NCBI GenBank assembly: GCA_021804315.1
Contig: JAJZHX010000017.1
Span: 1 to 8,524, forward strand
Direction: 5' to 3'
Length of the DNA stretch: 8,524 nucleotides
DNA from: a bacterium
Lineage (GTDB): Bacteria > Patescibacteriota > Saccharimonadia > Saccharimonadales > UBA4665
The position numbers were made by a program, and so were the translations under genes. The notes beneath the pieces are model-generated. The model was not told the origin of the DNA. It saw only the letters and a program-made list of their open reading frames with translations, and did not search any database. Shown piece by piece: positions 1 to 4,741 of the stretch. Position 1 is the first letter of the stretch. Each line of letters starts with the position of its first letter.

Positions 1-35
1 AGTATGATCAGCAGGCTAATAGTGATCAGCTAACC

Positions 36-284
36 ATGCATGTTAGAGTGGCTGCTCCGTTTAGAGAATACTATGATGGTCAGGCTTTCTCAATCAGCGC
101 TGTTAATCACACTGGTCCTTTTGACATCTTACCTAAGCATCACAATTTTATCTCTTTACTCAGTGAATGTGAGCTAGTAATCAGGGCGCTAATTAAAGAT
201 CAACAAGAATTAATCAAGATTGCCATATCAGGTGGCATAATGCATGTCAAAGAAGACGAAGTTATAGTCTTCTTAGACGTATAA
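36..284 (+). CDS. ATP synthase epsilon-like beta-sandwich protein (start uncertain, possibly 5' partial)
   Basis: The 82 residues align by eye with the N-terminal beta-sandwich of F-type ATP synthase epsilon: an opening strand (MHVRVAAPF), a YYDG turn where epsilon usually has 'YEG', an FDILPKHHNF stretch matching the family's 'GxLPGHAP', then the AISGGIMHV strand matching 'SGGxxEV', and a final VIVFLDV. The protein stops where the family's C-terminal two-helix domain would begin, so it is only about 60% of the usual ~135 residues. In ATP synthase epsilon sits on the central stalk and couples or inhibits rotation through that missing helical part. The reading frame stays open upstream to the window edge (11 codons) and no ribosome-binding site or -10 box precedes ATG 36, so the true start may lie outside. 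mnmA follows after 24 bp. Whether it belongs to an atp operon cannot be seen. The fold assignment is fairly secure; the role is inferred. Confidence 0.7.
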   Translation: MHVRVAAPFREYYDGQAFSISAVNHTGPFDILPKHHNFISLLSECELVIRALIKDQQELIKIAISGGIMHVKEDEVIVFLDV

Positions 285-302
285 AGCAGAATATTATATA
301 AT
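274..302 (+). promoter_or_regulatory. Predicted promoter of mnmA (leaderless)
   Basis: A perfect -10 TATAAT lies at 297-302, preceded after exactly 17 bp by TAGACG at 274-279 (4 of 6 matches to TTGACA), which falls inside the end of the upstream gene. Only six bases separate the -10 box from ATG 309, so transcription is predicted to start on the A of the start codon. No Shine-Dalgarno sequence is present. Confidence 0.6.
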
Positions 303-308
303 ATTCTA

Positions 309-1340
309 ATGTCAAAAACCGTTTTTGTTGGCATGAGTGGTGGAGTTGACTCCTCACTAACCGCTGCCTTATTAAAAGACCAAGGTTATCAGGTGACAGG
401 TGTTTATATGAAAAACTGGACACAAGATTTACCAGGTTTTATTTGTCCTTGGCAACAGGATTTCCTAGACGCTAAACGTGTTGCCACGCAACTCGGAATT
501 GCTTTTAAAGTTTATGACTTTGAAAATCAATATCGGCAAAAAGTTGTTGATTATATGGTTAAGGAATATCAGGCTGGCAATACGCCTAACCCGGACATTA
601 TGTGTAATCAAGAAATTAAATTTAAGCTGTTTCTTGAAACAGCCTTAAGCGAAGGTGCTGACTACATTGCTACTGGCCATTATGCCCAGATTGTTGACAA
701 TAAGTTATACATGGGTGTAGATAAGACAAAAGATCAATCGTATTTTTTGTATCGTCTTACTCAGGATGCTCTAGCTAAAAGTTTGATGCCTCTTGGTAAT
801 ATGACTAAGGTAAAAGTTAGACAAATAGCTAAAACTCTAGGACTTTATACTGCAAGTAAAAAAGATAGCCAAGGCATTTGTTTTGTAGGAGATATAGGTA
901 TTAAAGACTTTTTAACAAGCATTTTAGGTCCGCAAGCCGATGGCGATATCATCGATGAAACTGGCAAAGTAATTGGTCGTCATGACGGCGCTATTTTTTA
1001 TACCATAGGCCAAAGACACGGTCTTAATCTTGGCGGAGGCTTACCTTATTATGTCACAGCTAAAGACATCAGAAATAACCTTATTTATGTCACGACTGAT
1101 TTAAATGATCCTTATTTATGGTCTCATGAAGTTAAATTAAGCCAACTTCATTGGATTAATGGTCAGCCAAAAACTGATAAAAAGTTTTTAGCTCGCTTAC
1201 GTTATCGAGGACCGCTAATTCCTGCTAAACTGATTGACGATAAACTATTACTTGACGAAGCTAGTAGAGGCCTGGCTATTGGTCAATCAGCGGTTATTTA
1301 TAATAACAACCAAGTGCTTGGTGGCGGGATTATTGCTTAA
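309..1340 (+). CDS. mnmA: tRNA-specific 2-thiouridylase MnmA
   Basis: MnmA activates the C2 position of wobble uridine 34 in tRNA-Lys, -Glu and -Gln with ATP and replaces the oxygen with sulfur carried as a persulfide. The PP-loop ATP-binding motif SGGVDSS is at residues 10-16. Asp96 and Cys99 in NPDIMCNQEIKF and the persulfide cysteine Cys191 in DSQGICFVG match the catalytic Asp99, Cys102 and Cys199 of E. coli. ATGHYAQ (121-127) and YTIGQRHGL (231-239) are further family signatures. The 343 residues are slightly short but complete, with PP-loop, central and C-terminal beta-barrel regions. ATG 309 is chosen because the protein begins directly with the first PP-loop strand and a -10 box sits six bases upstream. 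The stop TAA shares bases with the stop of the convergent gene on the other strand. No sulfur-relay partner gene is visible. The identification is secure. Confidence 0.97.
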   Translation: MSKTVFVGMSGGVDSSLTAALLKDQGYQVTGVYMKNWTQDLPGFICPWQQDFLDAKRVATQLGIAFKVYDFENQYRQKVVDYMVKEYQAGNTPNPDIMCNQEIKFKLFLETALSEGADYIATGHYAQIVDNKLYMGVDKTKDQSYFLYRLTQDALAKSLMPLGNMTKVKVRQIAKTLGLYTASKKDSQGICFVGDIGIKDFLTSILGPQADGDIIDETGKVIGRHDGAIFYTIGQRHGLNLGGGLPYYVTAKDIRNNLIYVTTDLNDPYLWSHEVKLSQLHWINGQPKTDKKFLARLRYRGPLIPAKLIDDKLLLDEASRGLAIGQSAVIYNNNQVLGGGIIA

Positions 1341-1558
1341 TGAAAACCGAACGTTGATTTAGGCTTAAAGCTATCTCTAATGATCGCAAATTCCTCAGTT
1401 ACATTGTCTAGCATTGACTGAGCTTCATCACTCTGTAATACCCTTAAATTACATTTAAACGGGTCTGGTGTTGTAGCCAGACACGATAACGCCCTGCCGG
1501 TGTCTTTAATATATTCTTCTAGTGCTTGTGCAATTATTTTAATTTCAGCGATAGTCAC
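1337..1558 (-). CDS. Small unknown protein, possibly the 3' half of a gene split by a stop codon
   Basis: This 73-residue frame would start with GTG. I do not recognise the protein. It looks mostly helical (residues 1-22, then 42-64), with two cysteines (26 and 36) and no membrane segment. It lies in the same frame as the 70-residue frame at 1595-1807. The frame stays open upstream of the GTG through 12 sense codons until that frame's TAA at 1595-1597. I see no -10 box or ribosome-binding site before the GTG. It may therefore be the downstream part of one ~156-codon gene interrupted by a nonsense codon, or a separate gene made from the same transcript. Its TAA (1337-1339) overlaps the mnmA stop (1338-1340) in a TTAA palindrome, giving a 4-bp convergent overlap. 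The open frame is clear; independent translation is uncertain. Confidence 0.5.
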   Translation of the reverse strand: MTIAEIKIIAQALEEYIKDTGRALSCLATTPDPFKCNLRVLQSDEAQSMLDNVTEEFAIIRDSFKPKSTFGFH

Positions 1559-1594
1559 TGGATATGGTTCTGTGTTTTTAAAACTTGCTTTATC

Positions 1595-1807
1595 TTAGCC
1601 GGCTTTGGAGCCTTCGGGTAAGTTTATATCCAGTTCGCCCAAATAAAAACCTAAATTAGCTGAAAATGATCTGGCTACATGATCATCTTGTTGGGCGGAT
1701 GTTAATAACCCAAGGGCATTAACTAAGACTGTTCTTTCGTGTAAGCCAGTTTGACTATCATGTTCTAAAATAAGACTAATTTGACCATCGCTTGTCTCGA
1801 ACAACAT
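1595..1807 (-). CDS. Small unknown protein, possibly the 5' half of a split gene
   Basis: This is a 70-residue protein of no family I recognise. It opens with a likely beta hairpin (FETSDGQISLILEH), followed by a segment that looks helical and a second possible strand (LGFYLGELDINL), and is acidic overall. There is no signal peptide or membrane helix. The start is well supported: a TTGACT / 17 bp / TATAAA promoter on the minus strand ends six bases before the ATG, predicting a leaderless mRNA. The gene is divergent from alaS across only 56 bp. Its stop TAA is followed in the same frame by 12 codons and then the 73-residue frame ending at 1337, so the two may once have been, or may still function as, one protein of about 156 residues. 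That would be close in size to the 167-residue unknown protein at 3800-4303, although I see no clear similarity between them. Confidence 0.6.
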   Translation of the reverse strand: MLFETSDGQISLILEHDSQTGLHERTVLVNALGLLTSAQQDDHVARSFSANLGFYLGELDINLPEGSKAG

Positions 1808-1813
1808 TACTAG

Positions 1814-1842
1814 TTTATATTATTATTTACGAAAAAAGTCAA
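1814..1842 (-). promoter_or_regulatory. Predicted promoter of the minus-strand gene at 1807 (leaderless)
   Basis: Read on the minus strand, TTGACT (1842-1837, 5 of 6 matches to the -35 consensus) is followed by exactly 17 bp and TATAAA (1819-1814, 5 of 6 matches to the -10 consensus). Six bases then lead to ATG 1807, so the transcript should begin at the start codon. The -35 box lies within the upstream region of the divergent alaS promoter. Confidence 0.65.
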
Positions 1843-1847
1843 ATTAC

Positions 1848-1856
1848 TGCTATACT
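1848..1856 (+). promoter_or_regulatory. Predicted extended -10 promoter of alaS (leaderless)
   Basis: TGC directly precedes TATACT (1851-1856, 5 of 6 matches), forming an extended -10 element. Seven bases separate it from ATG 1864, placing the expected transcription start on or next to the start codon. I see only a poor -35 candidate (TTTACG, 1826-1831, 19-bp spacer), as expected if the extended -10 carries the promoter. No Shine-Dalgarno sequence is present. Confidence 0.6.
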
Positions 1857-1863
1857 CTAACAG

Positions 1864-3819
1864 ATGAACGCCCAAGCAATAAGACAAGCCTATCTAAGCT
1901 TTTTTATTAAGCAAAATCATAAGAAAATTAAGCGCACTAAACTAATACCAGATAATGATGCCTCCACCTTATTTACTGGTTCGGGTATGCAACCTTTAAT
2001 AGCTTATTTACTAGGTGAGGTTCACCCTGACGGTAACAGATTAACAGATAGCCAGACTTGTTTAAGAGCTCAAGATATTGAGGAAGTTGGCGATAATCGT
2101 CATACAACTTTTTTTGAAATGCTTGGCAACTGGAGTCTTGGAGATTACTTTAAAAAGCAACAAATTCCCTGGTTATTTGAATTCTTAACTGAGGTTATTA
2201 AACTTGACCCAAATAAACTGTATATTTCCTGCTATCAGGGCAATCAACAACTTGGTATAGATAGAGATAACGAATCGGCTGAAATTTGGCGACAACTATT
2301 TACCCAAAAAGCTATCAAAGCCGAGATTAAACAAATAGGTTCTGAGAGTGATGGCTATGACAAGGGCATGTTACCAAACGAACGGATTTTCTTCTACGAC
2401 GGTCAAAAAAACTGGTGGAGTCGTAATGGAGCTGAAGCAACCACTCCAGTAGGCGATCCTTGCGGTCCTGACTCAGAAGTTTTCTATTTATTTGATAACA
2501 TTAAGCATGATAAAAAATGGGGTGAAAAATGTCATCCAAATTGTGACTGTGGACGTTTTATTGAGATTGCTAATAGTGTTTTTATGTCTTATAAACGAAC
2601 TGATGCAGGTTTTGAACCTTTAAAAAAGCCAAATGTCGATTTTGGTGGTGGTTTAGAGCGATTAGCTATGGCCGTTAACAACGATCCAGACGTCTTTAAG
2701 ATTAGTTTATTACAGCCAATTATAACTAAACTTGAACAACTATCTAACAAAAGTTACGAAACTAACAGTCAGAGCATGAGAGTTATAGCTGATCATTTAC
2801 GAGCTGCTACTTTCTTAGCAGTTGATGGGGTTAGACCGTCTAATAAGGCTCAAGGCTATGTTATGAGGCGATTAGTACGACGAGCTATTCGTTTTGCCTT
2901 TGATCTTGGCATCGAACAAAACTTTTTAAACAATGTTTTGCCAGTTATTACCGATATTTATAGCAACGATTTTCCTGAAGTTCACGAAGCCAAAGATGAA
3001 GTCATTGAGGTGCTTATTAAAGAAGAAAAAGTCTTTCGACAGACTTTACGTAACGGTATCAAAGAGCTAAGGAAGATGGCTTATCTTGCTGATGGTACTC
3101 ATGCTAAAATTGTACCTCCTCAAAAAGAACCAATACCTATTGAGCCATATAACCTACAAATTGACGGCAGGGCTATCTTTAAGCTATATGACACCTATGG
3201 TTTTCCTGTCGAGCTAGCTTTAGAAGAAGCTACTTTGCAAGGCATAAGAGTAGCAGATTATTGGCAGGATGACTTTAATAAGTTGATGGAAGAACAAAAG
3301 AAGCGTAGTCAAACAGCTACCAAGGGAGTTTTCAAAGGAGGACTAGCTGGTGACAGTTTAATCCATAAAAAATATCACACAGCTACTCATTTAATGTATC
3401 AGGCCTTAAGACAAGTCTTAGGTGATCACGTAGTTCAAAGAGGTTCAAATATTACTAACGAACGACTTAGATTTGATTTCTCTCACCATCAAAAAATGAC
3501 TGAAAAAGAGATTAAACTAGTCGAAGAAATTGTTAATCAGCAAATCGATAATAATCTAAAAGTTTCTTACAAAGAATACCCAACAAAAGAGGCCCTAAGC
3601 TTAGGTGCTCTTGGTCAATTTGGTGATCGATATGGTGAGACAGTCAAAGTCTATAAAATGATTGCAAAAAACGCTTCTAAACCATTTAGTTTTGAAATCT
3701 GTGGTGGCCCTCATGTTGATCAGACTGCTCAACTTAGTGAAGGGGGCAAAAGATTTAAAATAATTAAAGAAGAGGCTTCTAGTGCAGGTGTTAGGCGGAT
3801 TAAAGCAGTCTTAATATAG
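1864..3819 (+). CDS. alaS: Alanine--tRNA ligase, minimal form with editing domain but no C-Ala domain
   Basis: The enzyme charges tRNA-Ala with alanine. The class II catalytic core is present: motif 1 around FTGSGMQPL (37-45), motif 2 in RHTTFFEMLGNW (80-91) and motif 3 GGGLERLA (261-268). The tRNA-recognition region follows (about 270-480, with the characteristic KLYDTYGFP at 440-448). The editing domain, which hydrolyses mischarged Ser- or Gly-tRNA-Ala, has its four zinc ligands: HTATH (505-509) plus Cys613 and His617 in CGGPH. The protein ends just after AGVRRIKAV, the end of the editing domain. At 651 residues against about 876 in E. coli it lacks the oligomerisation and C-Ala regions. 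The beta-barrel segment that normally precedes the HxxxH motif also appears to be missing: the linker from the EEQKKR helix to HTATH is only about 25 residues. A CxxxCxC cluster (223-229) could bind metal. The last 20 bp overlap the convergent gene. Confidence 0.97.
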   Translation: MNAQAIRQAYLSFFIKQNHKKIKRTKLIPDNDASTLFTGSGMQPLIAYLLGEVHPDGNRLTDSQTCLRAQDIEEVGDNRHTTFFEMLGNWSLGDYFKKQQIPWLFEFLTEVIKLDPNKLYISCYQGNQQLGIDRDNESAEIWRQLFTQKAIKAEIKQIGSESDGYDKGMLPNERIFFYDGQKNWWSRNGAEATTPVGDPCGPDSEVFYLFDNIKHDKKWGEKCHPNCDCGRFIEIANSVFMSYKRTDAGFEPLKKPNVDFGGGLERLAMAVNNDPDVFKISLLQPIITKLEQLSNKSYETNSQSMRVIADHLRAATFLAVDGVRPSNKAQGYVMRRLVRRAIRFAFDLGIEQNFLNNVLPVITDIYSNDFPEVHEAKDEVIEVLIKEEKVFRQTLRNGIKELRKMAYLADGTHAKIVPPQKEPIPIEPYNLQIDGRAIFKLYDTYGFPVELALEEATLQGIRVADYWQDDFNKLMEEQKKRSQTATKGVFKGGLAGDSLIHKKYHTATHLMYQALRQVLGDHVVQRGSNITNERLRFDFSHHQKMTEKEIKLVEEIVNQQIDNNLKVSYKEYPTKEALSLGALGQFGDRYGETVKVYKMIAKNASKPFSFEICGGPHVDQTAQLSEGGKRFKIIKEEASSAGVRRIKAVLI

Positions 3820-4303
3820 AAGCTTTATTATTAAACCGTCGTCTTTCTTCTTGTTCCAATTTCTCCATTAATTGATTAGCATAATCTATATCTTTTGTAA
3901 AACCTAAGGTAGCGTCATAAACGGCTTCCTCCAGAATACTGTAATCATAACCACCGTAGTCTTTTTCAACGCGCATTAAGTAGCTTAAGACATTATCAGG
4001 CGTACCAATATCTGCAACAACTCGGTTATTTTTGTCTAAGGTTATTCCTCTCGGACTATCCCACATATTTAGTGTAACCCCTAACCTATTTTCAATATCT
4101 GGGATAGTATCTTCTAAAACAAGATCAGCGATTGCTAATAATTGTTCCGGTTTAAAACTTTTTGCCACCGGGACAACCGCATCACTTAAGATGACTAGGC
4201 TCTGATCCCGCCAGTATTTAAGCGCAACATAGCCGTAAAAAGACTCACTAAAAAACTCAACCGGTATTGGTTCAGGTAGTAATGACTCTTGATGATTACT
4301 CAT
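3800..4303 (-). CDS. Unknown acidic 167-residue protein
   Basis: I do not recognise this protein. It has no signal peptide or membrane segment. Residues 20-40 look like mixed strands with several aromatics (FYGYVALKYW). Residues 41-75 contain the helical segment DAVVPVAKSF followed by LLAIADLVLED. Residues 77-110 look like strands, and a C-terminal helix (about 140-160) is highly charged (KLEQEERRR). The segment from Asp41 to Leu56 resembles residues 24-39 of the neighbouring 78-residue protein with no gaps, so the two may be distant relatives. Its 3' end overlaps alaS by 20 bp in convergent orientation. ATG 4303 is the only reasonable start; the next methionine is at residue 80. A TATAAT (4332-4327) upstream would give a leader of about 17 nt. 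It follows the 78-residue gene on the same strand after 118 bp. The coding call is supported by length and promoter; the function is unknown. Confidence 0.75.
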   Translation of the reverse strand: MSNHQESLLPEPIPVEFFSESFYGYVALKYWRDQSLVILSDAVVPVAKSFKPEQLLAIADLVLEDTIPDIENRLGVTLNMWDSPRGITLDKNNRVVADIGTPDNVLSYLMRVEKDYGGYDYSILEEAVYDATLGFTKDIDYANQLMEKLEQEERRRFNNKASILRLL

Positions 4304-4326
4304 GAACTTATATTTTTAACATAATT

Positions 4327-4332
4327 ATTATA
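4327..4332 (-). promoter_or_regulatory. Possible -10 box for the 167-residue gene
   Basis: TATAAT on the minus strand (4332-4327) would start transcription near 4320, leaving a leader of about 17 nt without a clear ribosome-binding site. No convincing -35 box lies 16-18 bp upstream. A second hexamer, TATAAG (4312-4307), is only three bases from ATG 4303 and so is too close to serve this start. The region is AT-rich, so a chance match is possible. Confidence 0.35.
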
Positions 4333-4396
4333 TCCAAGCAAGCTTAACGTGCTGACTAGCCATTATGTTCCGTGTTAAACACTTATTAACTATAAA

Positions 4397-4424
4397 TAGC
4401 TCAGCTCATTGGGCTAAGTAGCTA
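4397..4424 (-). terminator. Possible terminator hairpin after the 78-residue gene
   Basis: An imperfect inverted repeat pairs TAGCT (4397-4401) with AGCTA (4420-4424) and AGCTC (4403-4407) with GGGCT (4411-4415, one G-T pair) around a three-base ATT loop, with an internal bulge. It begins at the stop codon of the minus-strand gene. On that strand it is followed by TTTATAG, a weak U-tract, so it is only a tentative terminator. Confidence 0.35.
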
Positions 4425-4658
4425 CTTTTGCCTATTAAAGGCTATGGTTGCTAATGCGGCAAAACCTAGTGCAATCAGTGTTTTTGGTTCTTGTGGTATC
4501 GCATGTTCAGTAGCTCTATATATTTGGTTGGAGAGACTCATCAATAATTCACCAGCTGTAAATGCAAGACTGAAAGGTACTATAGCGTCCTCGAAAACAT
4601 TAAAATCAGATGCATCTAGATGATCGCCAGAATCTGGGATTTCATTATGTGAATTCAT
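4422..4658 (-). CDS. Small unknown protein with a C-terminal hydrophobic tail
   Basis: This is a 78-residue protein of no family I recognise. The N-terminal 20 residues are acidic and hydrophilic. Residues 21-50 form a likely helix. A proline-containing linker (55-58) leads to a hydrophobic stretch at about 60-74 (LIALGFAALATIAF) ending in NRQK. The hydrophobic stretch is short for a transmembrane helix, but its position and the basic end suggest a tail-anchored or membrane-associated protein. Residues 24-39 (DAIVPFSLAF then ELL) match the spacing of the segment DAVVPVAKSF...LL in the 167-residue neighbour, which lies downstream on the same strand. The start is strongly supported by a consensus promoter (TTGACA / 17 bp / TATAAT) ending seven bases before the ATG. 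The gene is divergent from the ABC transporter. Its small size and simple make-up do not allow a functional guess. Confidence 0.7.
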   Translation of the reverse strand: MNSHNEIPDSGDHLDASDFNVFEDAIVPFSLAFTAGELLMSLSNQIYRATEHAIPQEPKTLIALGFAALATIAFNRQK

Positions 4659-4665
4659 TTATATT

Positions 4666-4694
4666 ATTATAACAAGCACTACAAAGCTTGTCAA
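4666..4694 (-). promoter_or_regulatory. Consensus promoter of the 78-residue gene (leaderless)
   Basis: On the minus strand a perfect TTGACA (4694-4689), exactly 17 bp and a perfect TATAAT (4671-4666) precede ATG 4658 by seven bases. This is the best promoter in the window and implies strong transcription of a small unknown gene with a leaderless or one-base-leader mRNA. Its -35 box overlaps the -35 box proposed for the divergent ABC transporter gene. Confidence 0.75.
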
Positions 4695-4717
4695 ATGCTT
4701 AAGCAATATTTTATAGC
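4688..4717 (+). promoter_or_regulatory. Predicted promoter of the ABC transporter gene
   Basis: TTGTCA (4688-4693, 5 of 6 matches), an 18-bp spacer and TATAGC (4712-4717, 4 of 6 matches) would start transcription near 4724, about 18 nt before ATG 4742. The -35 box shares five bases with the -35 box of the opposite promoter, so the two polymerases should compete for the site. Confidence 0.45.
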
Positions 4718-4741
4718 TGTTAAAAACTTCATTTAAAGGTT

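Noticed and set aside
1864..3819. Alternative genetic code with TGA read as glycine
   Set aside because: The conserved genes are full length under the standard code and their glycines are encoded by GGN.
4391..4424. Stretch resembling a tRNA D-arm (TAGCTCAG...GGGCTAAG)
   Set aside because: There is no matching acceptor stem, anticodon arm or T-arm around it. It is better explained as an imperfect hairpin at the end of the minus-strand gene.
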